A DNA stretch of 64,000 nt from Eucommia ulmoides (GCA_016647705.1 CM028330.1:52626897-52690896); one strand, 5' to 3'; shown: positions 11,233 to 30,900, counted from the first letter of the stretch. Numbers and translations: made by a program. The notes: generated from the letters alone by a model not told the origin.

Positions 11233-12022
11233 CATATATAGAGATTGCGATTTTCTGAAGAGAAACAACTAAAAGAGAGAGAGAGAACGAGCTTGAAGGA
11301 AGGCTTGCGGATGGAGAACTTTCGGGGCTGTTTTAGAGAGTTTCAAAAAAGTTTTAAACCATTCCAGAGGTTGATAAAGGTCCTCAAAATCCAGGAGGAA
11401 GGTAGCAGTGACGAGTAAAGTTTTTGAGATTGGACTTCAAGTGAGTGTACTGCTTTCTTGCAAAACTTTATGTTTTGATATATATGTGTGTGATGAATTA
11501 TGTGTTTACTTAAAACCATGCAACGTTGCTAAATGATGTGGATCAAGTAGATTTGAAATGAGTTGGTAAATAGTTTTCATTGAATTTGATGGATTTACGA
11601 TAGAATGGTAATTTGACGACGTGTTAATTAGACGAAATTATCGAGTTATGATTTGATGATGTTATATGTGATTTGCCGATAATATGTTATTTATCCGCTA
11701 AGTGCGGAGTGATGTTATCCGCTGAATGCGGAGTGATAAGACATTTATACTGCGCAGTAATTATCCGCTGAGTGCGGAGTGATGGGTATTCGTAGTGAAG
11801 GTATATCTTACGGATGGTACGATACCATTGCAACTCCCGATCATGAGGTTAAAACGATCACTAGAGCTGGCCAGTGTGTGTGGGTGTGCGTGTGTGCATT
11901 TGAGGTGTGTTTGAGATGATGTTTGGGACGTGGTATTTCTATTTTCTTATTTGATTAGATGATTTTCACTGTTTTTATTATTGTGCTTGATCCACCTTGA
12001 TGATGTTGAATAAATTATAAAT

Positions 12023-12053
<31 letters not shown>

Positions 12054-12373
12054 TTTACGAAGAAGGCAGTACATTCGCGGGTGAATTAGCTAGACGGTCG
12101 TCCTCTACTGGCCATGAGTCCAATTTGGAGGTCTAAAATAAGAGTGAAATCCGCAAATATCTTTGGTTGAAGATCAAGGAGAAGTCTAGCTTTGTGTATT
12201 ATAACATTTTGAATACTTTGTAGAACCTAATGTCCCTCAATTATGAGGGTAATATGTATGTATTAAGTTGTTTATCTTACTTATTGCATTATGAGTAATG
12301 GGTCATGTTGGAGAGGCTAAACCAATATCACACCGGCCCCACAACTATGACATATTCGGGGTAGGGTGTGACA
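10894..12373 (+). repeat. 5' LTR of the chromovirus
   Basis: 1480 bp, TG...CA. It contains a (CT)n(TA)n tract (11201-11240), then a short array of CCGCTGAGTGCGGAGTGAT units (11694-11785), then the conserved box GGTAC...ACTCCCGATCATGAGG (11801-11861). An (AT)n run lies at 12032-12052. Confidence 0.92.
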
Positions 12374-12376
12374 ACT

Positions 12377-12388
12377 TGGTATCAGAGC
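12377..12388 (+). other. Primer binding site, initiator Met tRNA
   Basis: TGGTATCAGAGC, complementary to the 3' end of plant initiator Met tRNA, starts three bases after the LTR. The 12389-12624 leader between it and gag holds nothing else recognised. Confidence 0.93.
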
Positions 12389-12624
12389 CTAGGTTATAGA
12401 ATCTGTAAACTGTTAGTTGTTGTGTCGATTTGAGGATTTCGAGATGGGAAAAAGTGTTAGGAAGACATGTCAGTCGTCTAATCAGTAGGGGACAATAAGA
12501 TAAAGGAGTCCATGTTTAGAGTTGGCATTTGTGTAGTCGGTATCTAATGTGCATAAAAATCATTTGCAAATTTTCGGTTGTATTAAGTTGGCGATTGAGT
12601 TAACTTTAATGGTTGATAATAGAT

Positions 12625-15600
12625 ATGGGACACGGTGATGAAAGTTCAGAGAGCGTAGGACCTCAGGGGCAGCCCAAGCCTGTGGGGCAAACAGAACCTC
12701 AAAGTCAGGGAGATGGGCTTCAAAGAGGCCTAAATTCTATTGAGAGAATTCTCCAGGCTGCTGCCTAGTTGACTAAGCAGCAAGCGAGGATAATGGAAAT
12801 CCAAAGGGGTCAGAGCGAAGGTTCCATATCTCAGGCAGTGCGTTTAAAGAGATTCAAAGAGTTGGACCCTCCGGTTTTCACCGGAATAGCGGGTCCAACG
12901 GAGGCTGAAAATTGGCTCCGAGGTGTGGGCCATGTGTTTGAGGCATTGGGGATTGTCAACAATAGTTGAGTTCCCCTTGCCACATTCCAGTTAAGAGAAG
13001 AGGCAGAACATTGGTGGGAAGAAATGAAGGGGTTGTTGTCCGATGCCAGGGAAGAAATTTCGTGGGACCACTTTGTAACGGCATTTAATGAGAAGTATTT
13101 TTACGAATCTTATCACTATAAAATGGAAAAGGAATTCATAACCTTAAAGCAGGGAGAAATATCGGTGCAACAATACAACGTTCGATTTGATGCCTTGTCT
13201 CGATTTGCCTCGCACCTGGTTAAAACTGAAGAGGAAAAATGTCGATGCTTTCAAAGGGGACTCAATCTAGAAATTCGTTCTAAATTGACGAGCTGGCAGA
13301 TCAAGAATTATTCTGAATTAGTGAATACGGCAAAGTTGGTGGAGCGAGACGTTCAGGAAGCTATAGAAAGCCATGAGCGGTCTAAAAAGAGTCGATTTGA
13401 ATCACCCTACCGATTTCAGGGTGGCACTTCACGTGGGACAGCATCTCGACCGCTAGTAGTCCGGGCTTCACCATCTAGCCAGTCAGGTAGGAATCGTGGA
13501 TCCCGGTATTCATATCACGGGCGACAACAAAGTACTTTGGCATCCAGTGTGGGCCCACAGAGGCAGGAGAAGAGTTTGTCGTTTGGCCGAGCTGGGAGAG
13601 ATAGGTGTTATCAGTGTGGAACTTCAGGCTACTTTGCCTGAGATTACTCTGTGGGAGCCCCTATATGTTTTCATTGTCATGAACCGGGTCACAAATCTTC
13701 AAGCTGCCCAAAGCTTGTTTCTACATTTGTATCCCCTGAGAGTAGCATGGGTAGTGCGGGTCCAAGCACTGCCCAAGGGTGTGGCAAAGGAATTGCAAGA
13801 AGACCCCCGACGCGTGGTCGTGTTTTTACCACCACTCGATAGGATGCTCAGGCCTCACCTGATGTTGTTACAGGTATTATGTCATTACTTGATCATGATG
13901 CCTGTGTACTTATAGATTCTGGCTCTACGCATTCTTTCGTTTCAATTTCATTCATGCTGCATGTTGGTAAGTCCCTTGTTTCTTTATCATACTGTATTGT
14001 TATTGCTACCCCGGTGGGTGAGTCGATTCTGATAGATAGAGTGTTCAAAGATTACCCACTCGTGGTCAGTAATAGGAAATTGATGGCGGATTTATTACCC
14101 TTGAGAATTTGCGATTTTGATGTAATACTCGGTATGGACCTGTTATCGGAATACCATGCCACCATGGATTGCTTTAAGAAAGAAGTAATTTTCTGAATCC
14201 CAGGTGAGCCAGAATTTGTTTTTGTGGGAGACAGAAGTATTACACCTAGTAGCCTAATTTCAGCTTTTGAAGCTAGAAGGTTATTGCAAAAATGGTGTCA
14301 GGGATACCTTGTGCATGCAATTGATATCAATCAGGAAGAAGTCAGGATGGCGGACATTCCGGTAGTCAAAGATTTTCCTGAAGTATTTCCAGATGAACTG
14401 TCAGGGTTGCCAATGGATAGGGAAATGGAATTTACAATTGAATTACTCCCAAGGATTGCTCCTATATCGATTCCACCCTATCGGATGGCGCCTAGTGAAT
14501 TGAGAAAGTTAAAGGTGCAGTTGCAGGACTTATTAGATCGTGGATTTATTAGACCCAGGGTTTCTCTGTGGGGTGCCCTAGTGCTGTTCATAAAGAAAAA
14601 GGATGGTACGTTGAGAATGTGTATTGACTACCGGAAATTGAATAAGGTGATGGCTCGAAATAAGTACCCGTTACCAAGGATTGATGATTTGTTTGATCAG
14701 TTGCAGCGAGCTAAGGTGTTTTCTAAGATAGATCTTCGGTCGGGTTATCACCAATTAAAGGACAGAGAGAGTGATGTAGCGAAAATAGCATTTTGTACTA
14801 GATATGGGTATTATGAATTCTTGGTTATGCCATTCGGATTGACGAATGCCCCCGCTGCTTTCATGGACCTGATGAACCGAATTTTTTAACCTTATTAGGA
14901 TCAATTTATTATCATGTTCTTAGACGATATATTGATCTATTCTCCCAGTAGAGAAGAGCATGTAGAGCACCTTCGGATTGTGTTGCAAACATTGCGAGAT
15001 AAAAGGTTGTATGCAAAATTTAGCAAATGCGAATTTTGGTTGGATTACGTGGTCTTCTTGGGGCATGTTATTTCAGGAAATGGCATTCAAGTGGACCCAA
15101 GGAAAGTTAAAGCTGTTGTTCAATGGGAAAGGTCGATGAATGTAACGGAAGTGCGAAGTTTCTTAGGATTGGCAGGTTATTATCGACGGTTTGTTCAGGA
15201 TTTTTCTATTATAGTTGCTTCGTTGACTCGTTTGACCCGCAAGGAAACCAAGTTTTCATGGATCGTCCAATGCGAGCAAAGCTTCCAGGAGTTGAAGAAT
15301 AGACTGACACCGGCGCCAATCTTATCCCTCCCGACAAAAGGAGGAGGTTTCGTAATTTATAGCGATGCATCACATCAAGGGCTGGGATGTGTTTTGATGC
15401 AACAGGGTCATGTAATTGCTTATGCATCTCGAAAACTGAAGAATCATGAGCGTAATTACCCTACGCATGATCTGGAGCTGGCAGCGATCGTATTTGCCCT
15501 AAAAATTTGGAGGCACTATTTTTATGGTGAAAGCTGTGAAATATATACGGATCATCAGAGTTTAAAATACCTTTTCACCCAGAAGGAGTTAAATTTGAGG

Positions 15601-17259
15601 CAAAGGCGGTTGATAGAGTTAATTAAAGATTATGGTTGTATTATCCACTACCATCCAGGCAAGGCTAATGTTGTGGCAGATGCTTTAAGTTGGAAATCGG
15701 CTAGTGCGATCGCACATATTCGGGAAATTCATACTAATTTGTATGTTGAATTGAGGTCAATGCGAGTTCAGTTGGCTATTGGTCAGACGGCGGCTTTACT
15801 TGCGACATTGACGTTGAGGCCGACGTTGATCGATCGGGTCATTGAAATTCAGAAGTTAGACGATCAATTAGTGAGGATTCATAACGAAGTGAAAAATGGG
15901 CTCAGAACTGATTACCAGGTTCGAGATAGTGATGAGGCATTGATGGTTGGCAACAGGTTGTGTGTGCCAAATGATGTTAATTTGAAAAAGGATATTTTGG
16001 AAGAGGCGCATAGTTCTGCGTATGCTATGCATCCAGGCAGTACCAAGATGTACCGAGACCTTTGTGAACATTATTGGTGGGTTGACATGAAGCGAGAAAT
16101 TACCGAATTTGTTGCCAAATGTCTTATATGCCAGCAAGTAAAGATTGAGCATCAGCGCTCAAGTAGGTTACTGCAACCTTTACCAATTCCGGAGTGAAAA
16201 TGGAATCATATTACAATGGATTTTGTGTCGGGATTACCCCGTACTCAAAAGGGTCATAATTCTATTTGGGTGATTGTCGATAGGCTTACAAAATTCGCCC
16301 ATTTTCTAGCAGTAAAGACCACATATACGCTTGAGAAGTATGCTAAATTGTATATTGATGAGATTGTGAGACTGCATAGCGCCCCAGTTTCTATTGTATC
16401 AGATAGAGATCCGAGATTTACATCGAGATTCTAGCCAAGTCTTCAGACTGCGCTGGGTACTAAGTTAAACTTTAGTACCGTTTTTCATCCTCAGACTGAT
16501 GGTCAGTCGGAGCGTACAATTCAATCGTTAGAAGATATGCTGAGAGGATGTGTTCTGGAATTTCCAGGCAATTGGGATGATTATTTGCCGTTGATGGAAT
16601 TTGCTTACAATAATAGTTATTATTCATCTATCGAAATGGCCCCATATGAGGCATTGTACGATAGAAAATGCCAAACCCCAGTTTGTTGGACAGAGGTGGG
16701 AGAGCAAAAATTGTTGGTATCAGAAATAGCTCAGATGACGGCAAATGAAGTAAAGGTGATTAGGGAAAAATTAAAAACTTCTCAGAGTCGACAAAAAAGT
16801 TACGCCGATAATCGTCGGTGAGAGTTAGAGTTTGAAGTGGGAGATCATGTATTCTTGCGTATCTCCCCATGGAAAGGCATTTTGAGATTCGGGAAGAAAG
16901 AAAAATTGAGTTTGAGATTCATTGGACCATATGAAATATTAGATCGGGTTGGCATTGCGGCGTATAAACTTGCACTACCTCCAGAGTTGTCTCGATTGCA
17001 TGATGTTTTTTCATGTATTGATACTTCGAAAATATGTGCTCAACCCTTCTCACGTGTTGGCATCGCAGCCGGTCGAATTGAGAGAAAATTTGACTTATGT
17101 TGATGAACCAGTCCAAATTTTGCGCCGTAAGGATCAAAGTATTACGAACAAAAATAATTCTGTTAGTCAAGGTTTTTGTGGCGCAGTCACGCAGTAGAAG
17201 AAGCAACATGGGAGCGCGAAGACGAGATGAGGAACAAATACCCACATTTGTTCGTTTAG
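12625..17259 (+). pseudogene. Chromovirus gag-pol, single frame with many stops
   Basis: One reading frame runs from ATG 12625 to TAG 17257-17259. Domains in order: gag (12775-13500), zinc knuckle CFHCHEPGHKSSSC (about 13663-13704) preceded by a broken first knuckle, protease DSGSTHSF (13915), RT with CIDYRKLNK and FLDDILIYS (about 14917-14943), RNase H with YSDAS and YTDHQSLKY, integrase HHCC finger (about 16010-16140), and integrase core with [15 protein letters not shown] and GQSERT. The tail near 17197-17256, with ATWEREDEMRNKYP, matches the chromodomain-like end of Tekay elements. In-frame stops are at 12766, 12967, 13639, 13840, 14194, 14887, 14896, 16195, 16432 and 16819. Three frame changes fall between about 17005 and 17200, the first in a T-run. 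It is not functional. Confidence 0.92.
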
Positions 17260-17289
17260 GTACGAAAATTTTGGGACAAAATTATTTTT

Positions 17290-17302
17290 AGGAGGGGAGA
17301 GT
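17290..17302 (+). other. Polypurine tract of the chromovirus
   Basis: AGGAGGGGAGAGT lies immediately before the 3' LTR start (17303). It primes plus-strand synthesis in LTR retroelements. Confidence 0.88.
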
Positions 17303-18820
<1,518 letters not shown>

Positions 18821-18825
18821 CACAA

Positions 18826-19025
18826 TGCAACATAACGTTTTTATTGCATTATTTTTCTCTCATGGGCAGGTCACAAGATTGACTGCAACAATAAAATTAT
18901 CTGAATTAGGTAATTGGACCAAATTGATACAAAATAGTAAAGTTTATGAAGCAAATTGAACAATTAAAACATCGAGAGCCAAAGTGAGACTTTTCCTAAA
19001 CATGAGGGGCGATTAAGTGTTTTGA
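18826..19025. other. 3' flank of copy B
   Basis: Homologous to 27727-27923 downstream of copy C. It contains no gene, only the presumed 3' UTR and terminator region of copy B, next to the chromovirus. Confidence 0.6.
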
Positions 19026-23912
<4,887 letters not shown>

Positions 23913-24038
23913 TGATTATGAGATTTCGAAATTCAAAGCCCTCAGCCTCAGATTAGCTCTCTTGATTGATCTGTGTATACGAAGAAGAGGAAGAAGGAGG
24001 AGGAGGAAGTATGGGGGGAGAGCAATGGACGCCACTAG

Positions 24039-24044
24039 TTTATA
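24039..24044 (-). promoter_or_regulatory. TATA box of copy B
   Basis: TATAAA on the minus strand, about 127 bp upstream of the ATG at 23912, is followed by a CT-rich leader (minus strand) typical of plant 5' UTRs. It is conserved in position with copy A. Confidence 0.5.
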
Positions 24045-24235
24045 GATAACATGAAAGCTTTTGAATGGGTTAATTACATTTTACTCCCAGTATCTTTGTC
24101 TTACTTTATTTTAATACTCACTTGAAAATATAAACAATTTTTAACATTTTCTCTGTGTAACTCTTTATCTCTCTACTTCTCTTCTTCTTAATAAAATAAA
24201 ATAATTATTAAAATAAATTCTCTTTTTATTATTGG

Positions 24236-24865
24236 TGAGGAAAATCCGATGAGACCCAGGAGGATGACATATGCCATAGCCACGTGACAAACACAATGGA
24301 TTCTTGATTGGTCGACACAATCAACCCGACCAAAAATCGTCTGGAGAAACATCATGTTGAGTGTTAACTGACTACGACAGCAGCTTGACTAGGCCCACTC
24401 TCTCTAACCAGATCGGGGCCATACCTCCGGGTGAGAACGCCTTCACTACTCCTGTTCAGGAGCAGTCTAAGTGACATTCGCTTGTTAAAAAATGAGTCTT
24501 TACCTCCCTTGAGTAATTGTCCCACGATCATCACCACCTTAATGATGATGGGTCGAGATCGTCGTCATCTCCATAATTACCAATCGAGAATTAGGACAGA
24601 TTTGTCAAACAAGTTTTCCTCCACTTATAAATACCAATACAATAGATCATCTAGGTCTGCACAGTTTTCCTAACCATCACTTTATTGAAATTTTACTGTG
24701 AAACCTTCGACTGATTCTCACACTAGATGTGCTACGCCAGCAGGTCCACCCGTAATAAATTATTTACAGGAACCACCATTGGTTGAGAGAGTTGAGTTAT
24801 GAGGACCCCATTTCCTCCGGTTCTCAAGGTGACGTGTCAGGTGAACCATTTTTTTGGCCTCATCA
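24236..24865 (+). mobile_element. LTR of the old Gypsy-type element upstream of copy B
   Basis: 630 bp, same ends as 8366-8995. A TATA box TATAAATA is at 24626-24633. The primer site follows at 24868-24884, and internal sequence runs on to 25193, where a solo LTR interrupts it. Confidence 0.62.
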
Positions 24866-25198
24866 GATTGACGCCGACTGTGAGAACGACATAATAGTGG
24901 TTCTCTCACATTTCATCAACTACGTTAATGGTCACTCTAAGATCCGGGATCATATGAGGAACAGAAACGAGAGTGAAAGATAGTCGATCCATTCGGTTGG
25001 TCATAAAGTTGGCCCTTCAAGAGAGTCACCAACACTATTGAAGGAGTTGAAGACAGAGATCTGTGATATCTCTCAAACTGTCCAATACTTAATTGGACGA
25101 GTCAGTTAGAACCAACTGCCTCAGCCGTCTGTCCCCTAAAGTATATGTGACGCTAGTCAGTGAGGCGTAGCTAATTGCATATGAAGAACGAAGAGTTC

Positions 25199-25237
25199 TA
25201 TAAGACCTGACTTTTACATGTGCATATTTACATTGCA

Positions 25238-25279
<42 letters not shown>

Positions 25280-27178
25280 TCTAATATATTATTTTTGATT
25301 TCACCTAAAAATTTTAGGATTGATTATTATGAAAATTAAAAATTTAATTTTTAGATTAGATTAAATTAATTTAATTTTTAAAAATTTTAAGGACTAATTG
25401 TTAGTTTAAAATGTTAATTTTAATTTTTTTAGTTTCTATGATATTTAAATATTTAAGTGGAGGGATGTATCTAATTTATTTTATTAGTCACGAAAAACAA
25501 AATCAATGGATGAAAACATGCGTGGGTTCCACGTGGCAACTTCTTGCATGACATACACATGAGTTAAAAAAAAAATGATAGAAATTGAAGGCGGTGAGCC
25601 CTCTCTCTCGCTACCATCATTTTTGCTCTCTTTCTCTGTAGAGGTAAGTGTTATTTTCCTTTGTTTCTTTCATGGTTCTTTCTTGTTTAAAGATTAGGGG
25701 TCTGTGTGTATATATATATATACACGGTAATATATATATATATTAGATTGATAATTTTAAATAAAAATAATTAAATGGTGAAAATTTTAAATGATAGTAT
25801 AAATTCTAAATTTTCGTTAAAATGGTAATTTTTAGTATTTCGTTAACTAGTAATTATTGTTGATAGTCAAATAATACTTTTGTAGTAATTAAATTATTGA
25901 TTGATAAATTTTATAAATTCAACTATAATATTTTAGTTGTATAATTAATATTGGGGTGAGAAAATAGAATGTTTAATTTTAGTAAATTTTATATAATTAA
26001 GAAAATTTGAGAATGAAAAAAATTTCATTCTAGTATCACGCATTACATATTGGATTTATTTAAATAAGTTCTTAGTTTAGGTCATATCGTTGTTAGCTTC
26101 ACAAGTAACGTCGACTACGGTAATATTTCGGCGATAGCATAATAGCAGTACAAATATTCAGGTGAGTGTATTGTCTTCTATATAAATTGTTAAATTATAT
26201 TTTTCGTATTAAATTGTGGAAAAGAAAATATTTATCAAAAAAGTTGATTTTATAACGTTACGTGCATGAAGTAAAATTTTAAATGTGAAAAGTGAATTTT
26301 ATTATTATCCGACTATGCTATAGTGTAATCGGGACAGGAGGGCATGTCCTACGGATGTTGTTGGTCCTAACAAGAAGACATATCCTATAGGACATTATGT
26401 TGTGATCTAACAGGAGGGTAAGTTCTGCAGGTAGTGGTGGTTATTGTTGTTGTTAACGATGATTATTATTATCATGATATGGTGGTTTATACCACGTATT
26501 GACTCCTACCATTAGAGATATTAAATGACCCTGACATTGATAGCAACCTTAGATTACACAGTTGTATAGATTACGGTACCATTATAACTCTCGATCTTAA
26601 GGTGAAATGATCCTGTGGTTAATAGAAAAATATATGTGCGGTATTTTATTATATATTAAAATAATTCGATTAGTTAATTTAAATGCATTTGTTTTATTAC
26701 GATGATAGCTGTGGAATTTTATTTCGGCTCAGTGTGCGGTTATATTTATATTATATTTTGAAAAGTGGTGCTTGATAATTATGCTTGATCCATGAATTAT
26801 TTTTATATTATAAAGACAATACACCTATAAAATATTTTGTTTTAGGTACTCCAGGTACAGACGGGTCTACTACTGGAGTTAGATAAGGTTAGAGGGTGGT
26901 GCTGTTTTGTAGGTAGTTGGGGCAATTGTGGTAATAAATTGTTCAAGTTTTGTAGTGTTACAGAAAAAGTTGGATCGGTATAGTTGAATTTTGAGTTAGT
27001 AAACTTTAAAATTAATGTATGTTAACAATTAGTTTATATTTTTATCTATTATTATTTCATTTATCATAGTGGCGTAGTGGAAGCGTGATGGTGGAATGAT
27101 TTGTTTTTTTTCAATATTTCTCTGTAAAAAATAAAAGGGAGAAACCGCGTGACGGTTTTGAAAAATTGGGTAGTTACA
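25199..27178 (+). mobile_element. Solo LTR (chromovirus-like) inside the old element's gag region
   Basis: 1980 bp. The start TATAAGACCTGAC is a decayed TGTAAGACC and the end is GTTACA. A perfect target duplication AGTTC is at 25194-25198 and 27179-27183. Interior landmarks are a long A-run (25242-25277), GAGGGCATGTCC-type repeats (26331-26433) and the conserved GGTACC box (26571-26617). No internal retroelement domain is present, so it is a solo LTR left by recombination. Confidence 0.75.
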
Positions 27179-27183
27179 AGTTC

Positions 27184-27650
27184 GACATGAACAACGTCAA
27201 GAAGAGGAGCAATGTTGGGAACAACACAACCTCTGGCAAGAGCTGGATTGAATCTGCAAGGAGAAAGATGAGTTACGTCGTGGATGCCAAAACCCGCAGC
27301 GAGGACTCAAAGATTTACAACAAGAAATGACCTCGAGCATGCACTCACGGTTGGGGCCTTGCTCATCATTTGCTCGAACGAACCGCCTATGCCTAGGAAC
27401 GAGCCCCAACGACAAGCAAAGCCCGTGGTGCATCCTGTAACGTCTCGCTCTCTTTGGCAGAAGCTTTGTCGACGTCGCGGCTCAGGGACAGGCGAAACGA
27501 CATAGATTGGCATACCGACAAGGACCTAGGGGAACAAGTCAAGGCCATCAATGAAAAGATTGGGCAAATTGAGAAGGAGGAGCCCAATGTGTATGAGATT
27601 GTTACAATGTGCTTCCTAAAGTTTATTTTTCATATCAATTTAGTCTAATT
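27184..27650 (+). pseudogene. Gag remnant of the old Gypsy-type element (copy B side)
   Basis: Continuation of the gag sequence interrupted by the solo LTR: a Glu/Gln-rich segment with LWQELD then a stop, and an open stretch 27454-27648 with RNDIDWHTDKDLGEQ and INEKIGQIEKEE. The counterpart upstream of A is at 10353-10800. It has no pol, and the element is truncated here. Confidence 0.45.
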
Positions 27651-27923
27651 AACTGATTTTGGTCAATTTTTTAGCTGGAATAAGGGACAAAGTGTGATAA
27701 CACTCAAACTCTAAGGGTGCACAGTGCAGCATAACATTTTTATTGCATTATTTTTCTCTCATGGGCAGGTCACATGATTGACTGCAACAATAAAATTATT
27801 TGAATTAGGTAATGGGACCAAATTGATATAAAATAGTAAAGTTTATGAAGCAAATTGAACAATTAAAACATCGAGACCAAAGTGAGACTTTTCCTAAACA
27901 TGAGGGGTGATTAAGTGTTTTGA
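27651..27923. other. 3' flank of copy C
   Basis: Homologous to the 3' flank of copy B. Nothing else is recognisable. It contains the unoccupied target GTGCACAGTGCAGC of the chromovirus. Confidence 0.6.
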
Positions 27924-30900
27924 TTAATCATCAGCAATTTGAACAATCGTTTTTCCAACGTTATTACCATGAAACAATCCTATGAAAGCTGACGGGACGC
28001 TTTCCAAGCCATGTGAGATGTCTTCAATCACCTTCATTTTGCCTGTGTTGAGGTGATCAACGGTGGTGGAAATGAAATCAGAGTAAACCCCCATGTGATC
28101 GGCAGCCAAGAACCCCTCGATCTTGATCCTCTTGTACACCACGTCGAGCATGTTTGGGGCCGACCGTTTCGAGGGGTCCGTGTACTCGGAGATCACGCCA
28201 CAAACGCCGATTCTGCCGAAAACGTTCATGTTCTCGACCGCCGCTTCGAGCATCTCACCTCCCACATTGTCGAAGTATATGTCGATTCCATTAGGAAAGT
28301 ATCTGTAAAAAACAATCAACAAAATCCTGAATAGAAACATCAAAAACAGGGTCCTCGATTTCATCGACTAAAAGCTAAAATGTTTACAATGTTTGGTTAA
28401 GTTTTTGAAATCTGTTTTCGAAAAATTTTTAAACCATTTTTTTTTTTTTTTGAAAATTATGAGAATTTTTGGTTCAAATTTTGAAAAGATAATATCCAGT
28501 AATAACGAAAAAAAAATACCATTTTAATGTACATGTCATCATCTATATTTTACTATCCATATTGACTATTTTTGTTTAACAAAACAAGTCAAAAGTGAAT
28601 GTTCACTAGTACTAGGAATATTATTCCATATTTCCACGTTTAACTGTGATTTTTATCTTTTTGATAATTTTGTTTATTTTTCATATTTTTGTTTTTTCTT
28701 GCCTCCCAAGTACTAGTTTTTTTTTTTTTTTTGTTTTTTTTTTTTTTTTTTTTTTTAAGATATGTCCAGATCAACTTATGCGCATCTCTACTAATGACCT
28801 TCCAGACGATCTTAAGGGTGCACTCTCTCATATGCATTCAAGATTTAATTTCTTGAATGTTCCTCAGAAGAGTCGAACTCTGATTGATAAAGAAGGAAAC
28901 ACCTCCCTTTACCGACCGGACTAACACCTTTTGGATACTAGGATTTTGGACTTGATTAATTCAGAATTTGACATTAATATATTTTTCCAAATATTTTCTT
29001 TTTAAAGGAAGCAATATCTAACACACACAAATTCTGGAAAAAAAATGTGAGTACAAATTTTTTTCACCTCTTGAGGGTTGCCTTAAGATCAGTTTCTTCC
29101 TTGTAGTTGAATGCATCATCAAAACCAAGCTTCTCTTTAAGCATTTCTACCTATACTCAACCACAACCACCCCCCACCCACCCCAAAAAAAAATAAAAAT
29201 AAAAATCAGTATATATTCAAATAATTTTCATTAAAAAAAAAAAAAAAGGAATTAGACCGAGGTTCCATAATCATCCCACTTCAGTTCAAATCAATAACTT
29301 CATTACAATTTTGAAATACAATTAATCAACTGTCGTGCACTTAACTGTGTTTTAATTTTATGTGCATTTTCAACCTCTTCCTTTACCTCTTATAAATTTT
29401 ATACAAAAAAACATAATATTTTATACAAAAAGACATAATATATATATGTGTGTGTATTACGTTATTCCTATATTTTTTAGTATTGGGGTAAGAAGAAGAA
29501 TGAGAGGGAAGAAAGAGGTTGAATTCTTAAAGAATTCATAAAATAGTCACAAATTACTCCCAAAATATTTTGAACAAAAACGTGTTTACGAAACTCACTT
29601 TTGTACATTAATCTCAAAAATTTGGGAGCGGGACCAAGAATCGAGGAACAGAATCAGTAAAAAATTTAATTATTAATCAAAACCTTACCTTTTTTTGGCT
29701 ACCGGCGGAGCCAACAACATAGCAGCCAAACAACTTAACATATTGTCCTACTAAAATTCCAACAGAACCAGCAGCAGCTGATATAAACACTTTTTCACCC
29801 TTTTTGGGTTTACACACATTGAATAACCCTCCATATGCTGTTAGACCACTAAATCCTGCAAAACTCAAGTTGCCAAAACTGTTTTTCTCAGTCACCAATA
29901 ACCTAAACTTGTTTATAGTACCTGGGAACATAACCTAAACTTTTTTTTTTGGGTTCACAATTTTGGAAAGAAAAAAAAAAAGACAGAAACACTAAACAAA
30001 GGAGTTTTAGTTCGACGGGACTGAAAACACCAGTACTCTGTACTTGAATCAATCTGTTTGTTTTGCAATTTGAAAAAATAAACGTTCTCTTAGTATAAAA
30101 TTGTTTTTAGCACCAAGGATTTTCGATTGGCAAACCAAACAGACCCTTAAAATCTAAACTAATAATGAAAAAGACGATAAAATTAACGTTTTCTCAGTGT
30201 AAAACTATTTTTAGCACGTATAAAAAAGGGTTTTCGATTGACAAACCAAACAGACCCATATCTAATAACGAAAAAGATGAAAATATACATGTGTTCTTAG
30301 TGTAAAACTGTTTTTAGCACCTATTAAAAAAAGAAGTGTTGAGTAATTACAAACAAAACAGATCCTTAAAATCTAAAGTAATAATGAAAAAATATGAAAA
30401 CGTTTTCTTAGTGTACAACTGTTTTTAGCACCTATTCACAAAAAGGTTTTCGATTAATTACAAACCAAACAAACCCTTATAATCAAAACTAATAATAATA
30501 AAAAATGAAAACGTTTTCTTAGTGTAACACTGTTTTTAGCACCTATTCAAAAAGGGTTTTCAAATAATTACAAACCAAACAGACCCTAAAAATCTAAACC
30601 GGAAAAAGATGAAAAAAAAAATCATTTTTTCTCAGTGAAACTATTTTGTAGCACCAATTCAAAAAAGTGTTTTCAAGTAATTAACAAACCAAACAGACCC
30701 TTAAAATCCAAACCTATAATGATTAAAAAGATGCATAAAAAATCAAATATGGGGGTAAGTGTGTGACTTACCAAGAACTCCTACGTGGTAAGACAATGGA
30801 AAGCCGATGGAGTCTAATTTGTTTAGCATGCTACCAGGTTTAACTGTACTATACTCTGCCCAGCTTAGCACACCCACAACCAAGTCATCCTTTTGGAAAT

